Below are positions 10,126-25,631 of a stretch of DNA of 64,000 nt, piece by piece. Source of the DNA: Hyphomicrobiales bacterium (lineage in GTDB: Bacteria; Pseudomonadota; Alphaproteobacteria; Rhizobiales; Aestuariivirgaceae); NCBI GenBank assembly GCA_025359215.1, contig JANYHE010000136.1:1-64000 (forward strand), given 5' to 3'. Positions within the stretch are counted from its first letter, which is position 1. The number at the start of each line of letters is the position of its first letter. The notes under the pieces are model-generated. The model was not told where the DNA came from, did no database searches, and worked only from the letters and a program-made list of their open reading frames with translations. The translations under genes and the position numbers were made by a program.

Positions 10126-10728
10126 ATGTTCAACGCAATTATCGCAGGCTTTGCACTGGGTGGCGGCTTGATTGTGGCCATTGGCGCACAAAATGCTTTT
10201 GTCATTCGACAAGGCGTATTGAACAGTCATATCTTCTGGATTTGCCTGTTTTGTTCCATCAGCGATGCCATCCTCATTTGGGGTGGCACTTATGGCCTAG
10301 GCGCAATCCTTGAAGTTATGCCGTGGCTGCTCAAAGTTATGCAATATGGCGGTGCCGCTTTTCTCATCTGGTATGGTATTAAAGCCGCAAGGCGCGTGCT
10401 GAAACCCGAAGCCTTAGATGAGAGCAGTAAAACTGCCTCTAATCTTTTCATGGCGCTGGCCACCTGTGCGGCCCTCACATGGCTCAACCCGCATGTCTAT
10501 CTCGATACAGTGGTTCTTGTTGGCTCCATCGCCAATGCCAGACCCTTGGGCGAGCAAGCGCCCTTTGCATTGGGAGCCTCACTTGCATCCTTCGCGTGGT
10601 TTTTTGCCATTGGTTATGGAGCCAAAGCCCTGCGTGGGCCTCTATCCAAACCGATTGTTTGGCGCGCCATTGATGCCATCATCGCTGTCATCATGTTCTG
10701 GCTCGCGTTCAAACTGCTGATCAGCTAA
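10126..10728 (+). CDS. LysE/ArgO family amino-acid exporter
   Basis: GFALGGGLIVAIGAQNAFVIRQG motif, ~6 TM. Confidence 0.92.
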   Translation: MFNAIIAGFALGGGLIVAIGAQNAFVIRQGVLNSHIFWICLFCSISDAILIWGGTYGLGAILEVMPWLLKVMQYGGAAFLIWYGIKAARRVLKPEALDESSKTASNLFMALATCAALTWLNPHVYLDTVVLVGSIANARPLGEQAPFALGASLASFAWFFAIGYGAKALRGPLSKPIVWRAIDAIIAVIMFWLAFKLLIS

Positions 10729-10737
10729 ACTCGCGTT

Positions 10738-11421
10738 ATGTTCCTGCCCCTTCATGACGACACGCATCTGCGCATCATACGCTTTCAGTTTGTGACGCTC
10801 AGCATCATTGTGCTCAATGTCGTGATCTTCCTGTTCACCGGGGCTTTCACCAATGACGTCGTATTGGGCAGCATCGAGACAAGTTTTGGCCTCACACCCA
10901 TTGAACTGCTCCATTCGAACACGGCCACGGGCGGCATTCCTGAACCTTTTACATTGGTCACCTCCATGTTCCTGCATGGCGGTTGGATGCATCTCATCGG
11001 CAATATGCTTTTTATGTGGGTCTTCGCCGATAACGTGGAAGATGCTTATGGCTATGTGGGTTTTATAATCTTCTATCTTTTGTCGGGCATTATTGGCGGC
11101 CTCACCCATGTTTTGATGTCACCAGCCTCACATAACCCGTTGATCGGCGCTTCTGGCGCGGTTTCAGGCGTGCTCGCCGCCTATTTGGTTTTATATCCAC
11201 GCGCCCGTGTGTGGATTTTGCTGTTCCTGCGCATTCCCGTGCCACTGCCCGCCATATGGGTTTTAGGCGGATGGTTCTTGATCCAAGTCTATAGTTTGGC
11301 CGCCGCCTCACCCAACGAAGAGGTGGCATGGTGGGATCATATGGGCGGCTTTGCCACGGGTTTGGTGCTAACCCTGATCTTACGAGCACGACTTTTGTCC
11401 CAGCCAAATGGTCGCAATTGA
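10738..11421 (+). CDS. Rhomboid family intramembrane serine protease
   Basis: MFLHGGWMHLIGNMLFMWVF, GASGAVSG, HMGGFATG. Confidence 0.95.
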   Translation: MFLPLHDDTHLRIIRFQFVTLSIIVLNVVIFLFTGAFTNDVVLGSIETSFGLTPIELLHSNTATGGIPEPFTLVTSMFLHGGWMHLIGNMLFMWVFADNVEDAYGYVGFIIFYLLSGIIGGLTHVLMSPASHNPLIGASGAVSGVLAAYLVLYPRARVWILLFLRIPVPLPAIWVLGGWFLIQVYSLAAASPNEEVAWWDHMGGFATGLVLTLILRARLLSQPNGRN

Positions 11422-11499
11422 CCGAGCCACGCCGCTGCGAGAATTGACTCCACCAACCCCCCTCTCTAGTGTCCGCCGAAATTCCCAAATGAGGTTCCC

Positions 11500-12246
11500 A
11501 TGAAGGTTATTGTCGCTGTCAAACGCGTGGTTGATTACAACGTAAAAATCCGGGTTAAGGCCGATGGATCAGGCGTTGAGCTTGCAAACGTCAAAATGTC
11601 GATGAACCCGTTTGATGAAATCGGTGTGGAAGAAGCCATCAGGCTCAAAGAAAAAGGCATTGCGACTGAAATTATCGCTGTCACCATTGGGCCTGCCCAA
11701 GCTGCCGAAACTTTGCGCACAGCCTTGGCTATGGGCGCAGACCGCGCCATTCATGTGAAATATGATGAATATGTTGAGCCACTGGGTGTGGCTAAAATTC
11801 TTAAAGGCGTTGTGGATGCTGAAAAGCCCGAAATCGTAATTCTCGGCAAACAAGCCATTGATGATGATTGCAACCAAACGGGCCAAATGCTCTCGGCCCT
11901 TTTAGGCTGGCCACAAGCAACAGCCTGCTCAAAATTGGAACCTGGCAATGGTGAAGCCATCATCACCCGCGAAATTGATGGCGGCTTACAAACATTGAAA
12001 GTGAAGATGCCGTTGATTGTGACAACTGATTTGCGGCTGAACCAGCCCCGCTATGCCAGCTTGCCCAACATTATGAAGGCCAAGAAAAAGCCACTTGATG
12101 AAAAAACTCCAGCAGACTTCGGCGCTGATGTAACTCCCCGCTTGAAACTTGTTAAAACTGAAGAGCCACCAAAGCGTTTGGCAGGCGTTAAAGTTAAATC
12201 CGTTGCTGAACTTGTTGGCGCACTCAAAACTGCAGGAGCCCTGTAA
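11500..12246 (+). CDS. etfB: Electron transfer flavoprotein subunit beta
   Basis: [26 protein letters not shown]... Confidence 0.96.
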   Translation: MKVIVAVKRVVDYNVKIRVKADGSGVELANVKMSMNPFDEIGVEEAIRLKEKGIATEIIAVTIGPAQAAETLRTALAMGADRAIHVKYDEYVEPLGVAKILKGVVDAEKPEIVILGKQAIDDDCNQTGQMLSALLGWPQATACSKLEPGNGEAIITREIDGGLQTLKVKMPLIVTTDLRLNQPRYASLPNIMKAKKKPLDEKTPADFGADVTPRLKLVKTEEPPKRLAGVKVKSVAELVGALKTAGAL

Positions 12247-12248
12247 TC

Positions 12249-13190
12249 ATGGCTGTTCTTCTTATTGCCGAACACGACAATAAATCTATCAAAGATGCAA
12301 CGCACAAAGCTCTCACGGCTGCTGTTCAAATGGGTGGCGATGTTCATGTGCTTGTTGCCGGAAATAACGCAGGCGCTGCTGCGGCTCATGCTGCAAAACT
12401 CACAGGTGTCACCAAAGTGCTCCATGTTGAATCATCAGCCCTTGAACGCCCCTTGGCCGAACCGATGGCCGCTACCATCGTCGCCCTAGCTGGCGGATAT
12501 GATCACATCGTCGCTGCTGCCACCACCAATGGCAAAAACTATATGCCGCGTGTAGCGGCTCTTTTGGATGTGATGCAAATCTCGGATATTGCCGAAGTGA
12601 AATCTGCCGACACATTTGTGCGCCTCATCTATGCTGGCAACGCCGTGCAAACTGTTCAGTCTACGGACAATAAAAAAATCATCACCGTGCGCACGGCTTC
12701 TTTTGCGGCAACGGGCGAAACCGGATCGGCCTCTATTGAAAAGGCCAATGCCGCCGCAGATCCTGCACTTTCGTTATATGTGGGCGAAAACCTCACGCAG
12801 TCAGATCGCCCCGAACTCACCTCAGCCAAAATAATTGTTTCTGGTGGACGCGGCATGCAATCGGGCGAAAACTTTGTGATGCTTGAAAAGGTGGCAAAGA
12901 AACTCAATGCCGCTGTGGGTGCATCGCGCGCCGCCGTTGATGCTGGCTATGTTCCCAATGATTATCAAGTGGGCCAAACCGGCAAAGTGGTGGCTCCTGA
13001 TCTTTATATTGCGGTTGGCATTTCAGGTGCCATTCAACATCTGGCAGGCATGAAAGATTCAAAAATCATCGTTGCCATTAACAAGGATGATGAAGCCCCC
13101 ATTTTCCAAGTGGCCGACTATGGCTTGGTGGCTGATCTTTTCACGGCGGTGCCAGAACTAGAAGCTGAACTTGGCAAACTAGGCCGATAA
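12249..13190 (+). CDS. etfA: Electron transfer flavoprotein subunit alpha
   Basis: [37 protein letters not shown]. Confidence 0.96.
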   Translation: MAVLLIAEHDNKSIKDATHKALTAAVQMGGDVHVLVAGNNAGAAAAHAAKLTGVTKVLHVESSALERPLAEPMAATIVALAGGYDHIVAAATTNGKNYMPRVAALLDVMQISDIAEVKSADTFVRLIYAGNAVQTVQSTDNKKIITVRTASFAATGETGSASIEKANAAADPALSLYVGENLTQSDRPELTSAKIIVSGGRGMQSGENFVMLEKVAKKLNAAVGASRAAVDAGYVPNDYQVGQTGKVVAPDLYIAVGISGAIQHLAGMKDSKIIVAINKDDEAPIFQVADYGLVADLFTAVPELEAELGKLGR

Positions 13191-13214
13191 ATTAAATCAA
13201 AGGCACAAACCGAA

Positions 13215-14090
13215 ATGAAAATTGTTAAAGTTGGAATTATCGGGGCGGGCCAAATGGGCTGCGGCATTGCACAAGTCTGTGCCGCCGCAGGCTATCATGT
13301 TGGCCTCAATGATGTGAGCGTAGAGCGCATTGCGGCGGGCCTTACAAACATTGATGCCGGGCTAACACGGCGTGTAAAATCAGGCAAAGCCACCGAAGAA
13401 GCCAAGGCTTCAACTCTGGCTCACATTTCAGCTGTGCCCACTTATGAAGGCTTCGCTGACTTTGATCTGATCATCGAATCCGCCACTGAAAAAGAAGCAA
13501 TAAAACGCCAGATTTTTGAAGCCGTGTGCCCGCACTTAAAGCCTGAATGCATTGTCAGCACCAACACGTCATCGATCTCAATTACGCGCCTTGCCGCTGT
13601 CACAGGTCGCCCTGAACGTTTTATGGGCATTCACTTTATGAACCCTGTTCCGGTGATGGAATTGGTCGAGCTCATTCGCGGCATTGCCACTGACGAAGGC
13701 GTGTTTCAAACCATCAATGATTTTGCCAAATCATTAGGCAAAACCACGGCCATCTCAGAAGATTTTCCAGCCTTCATTGTCAACCGCATTTTACTGCCCA
13801 TGATCAACGAAGCCATTTACACGCTTTATGAAGGTGTGGGCGGTGTGGAAGCCGTCGACACAGCCATGAAGCTGGGGGCCCACCATCCTATGGGACCTTT
13901 GGAACTGGCAGATTTCATTGGCTTGGATACCTGCCTCTCCATCATGCAAGTGTTGCATGAAGGCTTGAGTGATTCCAAATATCGCCCTTGCCCGCTTCTG
14001 GTGAAATATGTGGAAGCCGGATGGCTGGGCCGCAAAGTGAAACGCGGCTTCTATGATTATCGCGGCGAAAAACCCGTGCCCACCCGCTAG
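13215..14090 (+). CDS. 3-hydroxybutyryl-CoA dehydrogenase
   Basis: VGIIGAGQMGCGIAQVCA; FMGIHFMNPVPVMELVE. Confidence 0.95.
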   Translation: MKIVKVGIIGAGQMGCGIAQVCAAAGYHVGLNDVSVERIAAGLTNIDAGLTRRVKSGKATEEAKASTLAHISAVPTYEGFADFDLIIESATEKEAIKRQIFEAVCPHLKPECIVSTNTSSISITRLAAVTGRPERFMGIHFMNPVPVMELVELIRGIATDEGVFQTINDFAKSLGKTTAISEDFPAFIVNRILLPMINEAIYTLYEGVGGVEAVDTAMKLGAHHPMGPLELADFIGLDTCLSIMQVLHEGLSDSKYRPCPLLVKYVEAGWLGRKVKRGFYDYRGEKPVPTR

Positions 14091-14100
14091 GAGATTGGTA

Positions 14101-14391
14101 ATGCCCAAAGGCTATTGGATCGCGCAAGTCACGGTCATCAACCCGGACCAATACAAGTTTTATGTTGAAGCCTCTCGCGCAGCCTTCGTGAAATATGGCG
14201 CTGTCATGCTGGCGCGCGGCGGTGCTTTTGAGCAAGTGGAAGGCAGCGGTCATGCCCGCAACGTGGTGATCGAATTTCCAAGCTTTCAAGCTGCAAAAGA
14301 TTGCTATGCCTCCGAAGAATATCAACACGCTAAATCCAAGCGCAAAGACGCAGGTGTGGCCGATATCACCTTGATTGAAGGCGTTGAGTGA
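14101..14391 (+). CDS. DUF1330 domain-containing protein
   Basis: MPKGYWIAQVTVINPDQYKFYVEASRAAFVKYGA...; ATG at 14101 with RBS AGGAG. Confidence 0.88.
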   Translation: MPKGYWIAQVTVINPDQYKFYVEASRAAFVKYGAVMLARGGAFEQVEGSGHARNVVIEFPSFQAAKDCYASEEYQHAKSKRKDAGVADITLIEGVE

Positions 14392-15263
14392 CACCCACTT
14401 CAAATTTACGCGGCATTGCTTTCATGTTGGCTGGTGCTGGCACTTTCGTTTTGAACGATAGCTTTATGAAATTGGCGCTGGCCGATTTACCCGCCTATGA
14501 AGTGCTGGTTCTTAGGGGGTTATCTGGAACGTTTTGCGCCCTCGTTTTGCTCGGCTTGATGGGTGATTTGACCAAGCTTAAAAGTGCTTTCAACCGCTGG
14601 GTGTTTTTGCGGGGGCTTTTGGAAGTGGGAGCCATACTCACTTATATTTTGGCCCTTTCGCATGCCACTGTCGGCGATGTAACAGCCATTTTCCAAATCA
14701 CGCCCCTGCTGGTCATTTTAGGCATGGTTTTCATCCACCGTGAGCAGGCCGTGCCTGCGCGTTTGATCTTAGTGGGCTTGGGTTTTGCTGGGGCTCTGCT
14801 GGTGGCTCAGCCGGGCAGCGGGGCCACCTCGCCTTACCTTATGTTTGCATTTGTCACCGCTCTCTTTGCGGCCTTGCGGGACTTAGCAGGCAGACGCGTG
14901 ACCGCAGCCGTGCCTGCTTTGGCTGCAACCTTCATCACCATCGTCATGGTCATGACATCCAGTGGCCTTGTGGGGCTGACAACCGAACAATGGCTTTTGC
15001 CAAGTGCAAAACACATTGTGCTTTTAGCCGCTGCAGGCCTGTTCATGATGCTGGGCCACATGTTCACGTTTCTGGCTTATCGCAATGCCTCTGCCCAAGC
15101 GGTGGCGCCGTTTTATTATGCCTTCATGATCTGGGCAGTGGTCTTAGGATTCCTGATTTTCCGTGATATTCCAAACCCTCTCTCAATTATCGGCATGGCA
15201 CTCATTTTGTTGAGTGGGCTGGGTATTGTTTATATGGAAAACCGCTTGAATTCGAGGACCTAA
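14388..15263 (+). CDS. DMT/EamA family transporter
   Basis: Two EamA-like repeats, ~10 TM. Confidence 0.92.
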   Translation: MTPTSNLRGIAFMLAGAGTFVLNDSFMKLALADLPAYEVLVLRGLSGTFCALVLLGLMGDLTKLKSAFNRWVFLRGLLEVGAILTYILALSHATVGDVTAIFQITPLLVILGMVFIHREQAVPARLILVGLGFAGALLVAQPGSGATSPYLMFAFVTALFAALRDLAGRRVTAAVPALAATFITIVMVMTSSGLVGLTTEQWLLPSAKHIVLLAAAGLFMMLGHMFTFLAYRNASAQAVAPFYYAFMIWAVVLGFLIFRDIPNPLSIIGMALILLSGLGIVYMENRLNSRT

Positions 15264-15330
15264 GACTTGAATTTGTGGAGATAAACCGCCAAAGTCTTCG
15301 TCCGTTAAGGTTTTGGAAAGATTTAAGGCT

Positions 15331-16443
15331 ATGCGCGTCACCATTGAAAGATCGGGCTTTTTAAAGGCTCTCAACCATGTGCAAAGCGTGGTCGAGCGCC
15401 GCAATACCATTCCTATTCTGTCCAATGTTCTGGTGCAAGCTTCAGGTGGCCAGGTGAAACTCACAGCCACGGACCTTGATATTGAAATTGTAGAATCCGT
15501 TGCCGCTGATGTGAGTCGCGAAGGGGCCGCCACCGTGCCTGCCCACATGCTTTATGACATCGTGCGCAAGCTGCCCGATGGGGCGCAATTGGAACTGGAA
15601 CAAGGGCCAGACTCTGGCCGCATTTCCATTCATGCCGGGCGCTCGCGCTTTGCGCTGCAAGCCTTGCCGCCCGAAGATTTTCCAGATCTGTCCAGTGGCG
15701 AATTTGGCAACACCTTCACGCTTGCTACATCAGAACTCAAATTTCTGATTGAGCGCACCCGCTTTGCCATCTCAACTGAAGAAACCCGTTATTATTTGAA
15801 CGGCATTTATTTGCATGAAGTGGCGGCAGGGGGCCTGCTGCGCGCCGTGGCCACCGATGGCCATCGCCTGGCCCAAGCTCAAATGTCTCTGCCTGCAGGG
15901 GCCACCGGAATGCCAGGCATCATCGTGCCACGCAAAACCGTTCTAGAAATTGTGAAGCTGATGGAAGGCGAAGACGGCGAGGTGGAAATTTCCATTTCCT
16001 CCGCCAAGATTCGCTTTAACGTGGGCAAGCTGGTGCTCACCTCGAAATTGATTGACGGCACCTTCCCCGATTATGAGCGCGTGATCCCGCGCAACAATGA
16101 CAAAATTTTGGAAGCCGACACCAAGAGCTTTGCCGAGGCTGTGGACCGCGTCTCCACTATCTCCTTCGAAAAAAGCCGTGCCGTGAAATTGAATATCGCG
16201 GCGGGCAAACTGACTTTAACCGTCAACAATCCGGACTCCGGTTCAGCCGAAGAAGAACTGGCGGTTGAATATGATCGTGATGAAATCGAAATTGGTTTCA
16301 ACTCTCGTTATTTGTTGGATGTGGCAAGCCAAGTGAAAGCCGCCACCATGCGCTTTGAATTGGCTGATTCAGGCTCGCCAACAGTGATCCGCGATCCTGA
16401 AGATGCACACTCGCTTTACGTGCTGATGCCGATGCGCGTGTGA
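15331..16443 (+). CDS. dnaN: DNA polymerase III subunit beta (sliding clamp)
   Basis: MRVTIERSGFLKALNHVQSVVERRNTIPILSNVL...; C-terminal YVLMPMRV. Confidence 0.97.
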   Translation: MRVTIERSGFLKALNHVQSVVERRNTIPILSNVLVQASGGQVKLTATDLDIEIVESVAADVSREGAATVPAHMLYDIVRKLPDGAQLELEQGPDSGRISIHAGRSRFALQALPPEDFPDLSSGEFGNTFTLATSELKFLIERTRFAISTEETRYYLNGIYLHEVAAGGLLRAVATDGHRLAQAQMSLPAGATGMPGIIVPRKTVLEIVKLMEGEDGEVEISISSAKIRFNVGKLVLTSKLIDGTFPDYERVIPRNNDKILEADTKSFAEAVDRVSTISFEKSRAVKLNIAAGKLTLTVNNPDSGSAEEELAVEYDRDEIEIGFNSRYLLDVASQVKAATMRFELADSGSPTVIRDPEDAHSLYVLMPMRV

Positions 16444-16455
16444 TAAACTGAGTTC

Positions 16456-21026
<4,571 letters not shown>

Positions 21027-21030
<4 letters not shown>

Positions 21031-22190
21031 GGACCTGCACTTTTATCATTCGCAATACGCAAGAAACTATCAACCAATTTCCCCAAAATTGCATCCCAGT
21101 TAAAGCCCAATGACCGCGCACGCGCAGCAAGACCCATGGCATTGCGCAATTTTGCATTCTGAACCAAACCAGCAATCTTCTGAACAAATCCATCACTGTT
21201 TTTCGCATCAATCAAATAACCCGTCACACCATCTTCAACCAATGAATTGCTGCCCGAGGCATTGGCACACACGGTGGGAAGGCCGCTTGCCATGGCTTCC
21301 AGCGTCACATTGCCAAATGTCTCACTTTCACTGGGAAAGAAAAAAACGTCCGAAGAGGCATAAGCGCGCGCTAGATCCTCGCCCACCAGAAAGCCCGTAA
21401 AAATAGCATTCGGCAAAACATCACGTAAATGCTGCTCCTCAGGCCCGCGACCAACAATGATTGTCTTAAAGTTGATCTTTTGATCGTGGAGCTTTTGCAA
21501 AACATCCACCAGCAAATCAGTGTTTTTCTCTTTCACCAAACGACTAACAAATGCGATGACGATGTCATTGTCCGAAACCCCAAGGCTGCGCCGCCAGGCC
21601 AGCGATCGTTTGTTGGGATTAAACAAGTCACTGTCAATGCCGCGCGCCCACACTTCAAGATTTGTGGCAATGCCTTGCTCACGCAAAATATCGGCCATGG
21701 AGTGCGATGGCGGATAGACCATGCGGCAGCGCCTATAAAACCGCCGCAAATAATTGCGTCCCCAATTTTCGAGAAAGCCCAAGCGGTAAAACTTAAGATA
21801 AGTATCAAGCCGCGTATGGTAAGATGCAACCACGGGAACGCCCATTTCAGTTGCCACTTCGAGGGCGCGGTGCCCCAATCTATCGGGCGCCGCCAAGAGA
21901 AAAAGATTGGGTTTGAAGTCTCTCAGTCTTCGTTGCTGTGATTTAGGAAACCCAAGTGCGAAGCGATATTCGGTGTGAAACGGCACCGGAACAGAAGGCA
22001 CGGAAACCAGATCACCCACATGCGCCATTGCCGGCACCTTTGCTGTGGGTGAAAACACCAAAACCGCAATGCCGCGTTTTTCAAGATAAGCAACCAAGCG
22101 GTTCAACGTGATAGCAACACCATCACGGATATAATTATAGTTGCCTGTGAACAGCGCAAGGCGAAGCTGCTGGGCCGAAATCTCGCTCAT
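21027..22190 (-). CDS. Glycosyltransferase family 4-like (GT-B)
   Basis: FVSRLVKEKNTDLLVDVL, FFFPSESETFGNVTLEAMASGLPTV. Confidence 0.92.
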
Positions 22191-23128
22191 GCAGCGATTT
22201 TTTTAAGTTCAGGGACACGCGCCATCACGTCCAAAGCATCATGGCGCACATAATTTTTTGCCATAGCCTCTTTCAACATTTCAGTGGTGACTTTGCCTTC
22301 AGCCAGACACTCTTTCAGTAAACCAAAAAATAGATTTTCTTGGTTTACATCTGGATGACGATGATACTTTCCCAAAAATGCATGCTCACCAAAAAGCTTG
22401 CGGCGCAATTTCATGATCTGGCCGATTACCGGCACAAACTCAGTCGGCGTATAATCCACCCGCAACCCTGTTTTCCAAGGCTGCGTGCGGCGATGCGTGT
22501 TATGCACCATGCGCGTTTGTGGGCTAAGCTTGTCAAAATCATTCCACTCATTTTCAAACGTGCCAATGGTGGCGCGATCTTCCATCAAAAGGGACATCCA
22601 ATTGTGATAGTCACGTTTTCCTTCAAACAATTCGCTAAAGCCTTTTTCAACATCCCAATGCTTGAGTTTTGAACATTCCAAAAGCATGACTGAAGTGGCA
22701 AAGGCCCCATTCTTGAATTTTGATCCTCGGCACATGATGGCCTTGCCGTCCATATCACGGGTCAAAAGTTCCCACACATCAGAAACCGCAAAAACATCAG
22801 GATCAACCACAAGAGCACGACCTTCATACCCCATAAGACCTGGCGGCAAAAAACGGGTGATTGTGAATGATTGTAAATCCTCATTCAACCACAAGCGCTT
22901 GTCGCCATGGCGCATGTAGTATTGCCCTTCGCGAGCCTGAAAATAAGGATAATCTTCTTTGTGCATCACGCTCACATCAAACTTATCGGCGTGAGCAGAA
23001 TTGCGCATCATGCTATGAGCTGAAACAATAGCACCGATGGCTTGCTTGGCATTGGTTTGGATGAATATATGAGGACGTTTGGAAGCCGATTTGGCCATGT
23101 TAAATCCATTTTGTTTGAATTCATTCAT
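22187..23128 (-). CDS. GT-A / GT8-like putative glycosyltransferase
   Basis: HIFIQTNAKQAIGAIVSAHSMMRNSAHADKFDVSVM; ALVVDPDVFAVSDVWELL (DxD-like DPDV). Confidence 0.65.
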   Translation of the reverse strand: MNEFKQNGFNMAKSASKRPHIFIQTNAKQAIGAIVSAHSMMRNSAHADKFDVSVMHKEDYPYFQAREGQYYMRHGDKRLWLNEDLQSFTITRFLPPGLMGYEGRALVVDPDVFAVSDVWELLTRDMDGKAIMCRGSKFKNGAFATSVMLLECSKLKHWDVEKGFSELFEGKRDYHNWMSLLMEDRATIGTFENEWNDFDKLSPQTRMVHNTHRRTQPWKTGLRVDYTPTEFVPVIGQIMKLRRKLFGEHAFLGKYHRHPDVNQENLFFGLLKECLAEGKVTTEMLKEAMAKNYVRHDALDVMARVPELKKIAA

Positions 23129-23129
23129 T

Positions 23130-23189
23130 TATCAGGACCTGATGTGATGTCAAATTTTGGCAATTGCAAGGTTGAATGGTGTCCTGATA
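23130..23189. promoter_or_regulatory. Inverted repeat in a 77-bp divergent intergenic region
   Basis: TATCAGGAC (23130-23138) ... GTCCTGATA (23181-23189), perfect 9-bp arms. Confidence 0.4.
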
Positions 23190-23205
23190 CAAGGCATTCC
23201 ATTCC

Positions 23206-24264
23206 ATGACCCAAAATCCGAAAGTCTGGCTGCTGACCAGCCCCCATACCGGGGATAACACGCAACTGAAAGCCCTCGCGGATCAACTGGGATGGCCTTG
23301 CGAGATCAAAACTCTGAGCTACAGATCTGGCCAAACTCTGGCGCGGCTGAGTTTAGGTGCCACACTTTGGGGCCTAACAAGACAAGCGCGTGCTCAAATT
23401 ACAGCACCCTTTCCTGATCTCATTTTGAGCGCGGGCCGCCCTACTGAAGCGGTGGCCTTATGGATCAAGAAATATGGAAATCCACACGTGAAACTTGTCA
23501 CGGTGGGAACGCCATGGGCCAATCTCGATCATTTTGATCTGGTCATAACTACACCGCAATACGGTCTGCCCCAGCACCCTCGTGTGTTGCACAACCAATT
23601 GCCAATGCATAAAATTAACCCAGAGAATTTAGCAGCTGGGGCAAAAATTTGGCAGCCGAGACTAGCGCATCTGCCGAGGCCCTGGACAGCTGTATTGGTG
23701 GGTGGCGCAAGTGGTCCCTACACATTTATGCCAGCAGCAGCCAAGCGTCTTGGCGAAAGTGCCAGTGCGTTGGGTGGCTCATTATTAGTCAGCACCAGTG
23801 CGCGCACACCCTTGGATGTGGCAAAGACCCTTCATAACGAACTCAAATCGCCAAACTTTTTTCATCAGTGGGAAAGAACATCCGCGGAAAATCCATTCCA
23901 CGGTTTTTTGGCGCTGGCAGACCGATTTATTGTCACAGCTGATAGCATTTCTATGTTGTCAGAAGCTTGCGCTACTGGAAAGCCCGTTTTGCTTTTTGAT
24001 ACGGAAGCCGGGCCATATGCGATGAATGACCAAAGCGGAAAAATTGCTTGGCGCGGCCAAAACCTCAGCACCACTGCGTTTCGATTGGCCATGCGTCTAG
24101 GTCCACCGCATTGGTCGCGTGATCTTCGAGTGGTCCATCAACAGCTCATCGCAGCGGGGCGCGCCAATTGGCTGGGCAAAGAGCCGCCTCAAGCAAAGAC
24201 TATCACTGAGGATCAAGACTTGATGCGCGCCACCACTCGCGTGAAGGCCCTATTTGATCTATGA
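23206..24264 (+). CDS. ELM1/DUF1022 (mitochondrial-fission-ELM1-like) protein, paralog 2
   Basis: VWLLTSPHTGDNTQLKALADQLGWP...; LVGGASGPYTF; FIVTADSISMLSEACATGKPV. Confidence 0.85.
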   Translation: MTQNPKVWLLTSPHTGDNTQLKALADQLGWPCEIKTLSYRSGQTLARLSLGATLWGLTRQARAQITAPFPDLILSAGRPTEAVALWIKKYGNPHVKLVTVGTPWANLDHFDLVITTPQYGLPQHPRVLHNQLPMHKINPENLAAGAKIWQPRLAHLPRPWTAVLVGGASGPYTFMPAAAKRLGESASALGGSLLVSTSARTPLDVAKTLHNELKSPNFFHQWERTSAENPFHGFLALADRFIVTADSISMLSEACATGKPVLLFDTEAGPYAMNDQSGKIAWRGQNLSTTAFRLAMRLGPPHWSRDLRVVHQQLIAAGRANWLGKEPPQAKTITEDQDLMRATTRVKALFDL

Positions 24265-25597
24265 GCGCCCTATGAATCTCTCTCTATTTGATGTTGCGAA
24301 ACGAGTCCTTGGCCTGAGCAAAAAATGGTTTTTGAATCATGCTGAATATTGGGTCTATGATTTGGTAGGCTTGCCCATGGCCTTGCGCCGCTTTTTGGGT
24401 GGCAACACAACAAACAGCCAAGCCACAAACGAGCTTCATGATTTCTATGCCCGTAACTTCTGGCGCATGCCCTTTGGCCCACTACGAGGGTTTCTCACAA
24501 TCTTGCTTTGGCCAGTGGCTCTCGCCATCGCCATAATCGTGTTCACCGTATGGAACGGAGCCGCAATCAAGCAGCGCTATGGTGCTTCGATTTTCAATCA
24601 AATCATGGGTCAATTCAAACTGGCGGCGCAAAATTCCATCGCCCCTTTCTGGTTCTACATGTTTGAACTTTACGATGAAACCCGAAGCAAAAATGCTACC
24701 CTTTATTTAATGGCGCACGAAACTATTGGGCCCGCCTTCACGCTGCTGCAGCCCGCTGAAGGCATCGATCTTCTGCCCGATAAAGTGTGGTTTGCTAAAC
24801 ATTGTAGAGATCATAATATACGCGCCGTGCCCGTTTACCTCTATCTCTCTGCAGGCGCAATTTTGCCGGCGCTGAGCCAAAACACCAGCTTGCCGCCTGA
24901 AGATCTTTTCATAAAGCCCCGTCAAGGCAATGGCGGCCATAATGCTGAACGTTGGGATTATAAAGGCAAAGACATTTACCAAAACAGTGCGGGCGAGACC
25001 TGTTCAAAAGCCGATTTGCTCTCAAGATTGTTGGCGCAATCGCTCAAAGATGATTTCATCATCCAGCCACGTCTCGTCAATCACCCCAGCTTGAGCGATA
25101 TCAGCAATGATGCATTGTCCACGGTGCGTGTTCTCACCTGCCGCAATGAGCAAGGCGAGCCTGAAGTCACCAATGTCGCCTTTCGCATGGCCGTGGGTGG
25201 CAATTCCGTTGTCGATAATTTTCATCAAGGCGGGCTCGCTGCCCCAGTTAACATTCAAACTGGCGCCATCGGCCAAGCATCCGATATCGGGATCAAACCC
25301 GGCATGGGTTGGCGCGACGTGCACCCCGTGAGTGGTGTGCGCTTTAAAGATCGCATTCTGCCCGATTGGAAAGCCGTGTTGAACTTGGCCATTGAAGCCC
25401 ACAAAGCGTTTCCTCACCGCATTATGGTGGGCTGGGATGTGGCCATGTTAAAAGATGGCCCCATGATTGTTGAAGGCAATGGTAAACCGGATTTGGATAT
25501 TCACCAACGCGTTGAAAGAAGGCCCTTGGGCAATCAGCGCATTGCCGAATTGGTGGTTTTCAACCTGCATAAAGTGCTCAGCAAAAAGGGCCCCTGA
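24254..25597 (+). CDS. Sugar-transfer associated ATP-grasp domain protein
   Basis: DLFIKPRQGNGGHNAERW, STVRVLTCRNEQGEPEVTNVAFRMAVG, GWDVAMLKDGPMIVEGNGKPDLDIHQ; start may be 24272. Confidence 0.75.
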   Translation: MIYERPMNLSLFDVAKRVLGLSKKWFLNHAEYWVYDLVGLPMALRRFLGGNTTNSQATNELHDFYARNFWRMPFGPLRGFLTILLWPVALAIAIIVFTVWNGAAIKQRYGASIFNQIMGQFKLAAQNSIAPFWFYMFELYDETRSKNATLYLMAHETIGPAFTLLQPAEGIDLLPDKVWFAKHCRDHNIRAVPVYLYLSAGAILPALSQNTSLPPEDLFIKPRQGNGGHNAERWDYKGKDIYQNSAGETCSKADLLSRLLAQSLKDDFIIQPRLVNHPSLSDISNDALSTVRVLTCRNEQGEPEVTNVAFRMAVGGNSVVDNFHQGGLAAPVNIQTGAIGQASDIGIKPGMGWRDVHPVSGVRFKDRILPDWKAVLNLAIEAHKAFPHRIMVGWDVAMLKDGPMIVEGNGKPDLDIHQRVERRPLGNQRIAELVVFNLHKVLSKKGP

Positions 25598-25610
25598 AGG
25601 GACCCTTTTT
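25583..25610 (+). terminator. Intrinsic terminator overlapping the ATP-grasp gene stop codon
   Basis: AAAAAGGG-c-CCCT-ga-AGGG-a-CCCTTTTT. Confidence 0.75.
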
Positions 25611-25631
25611 AAATTCAAATTATAAAACCGA

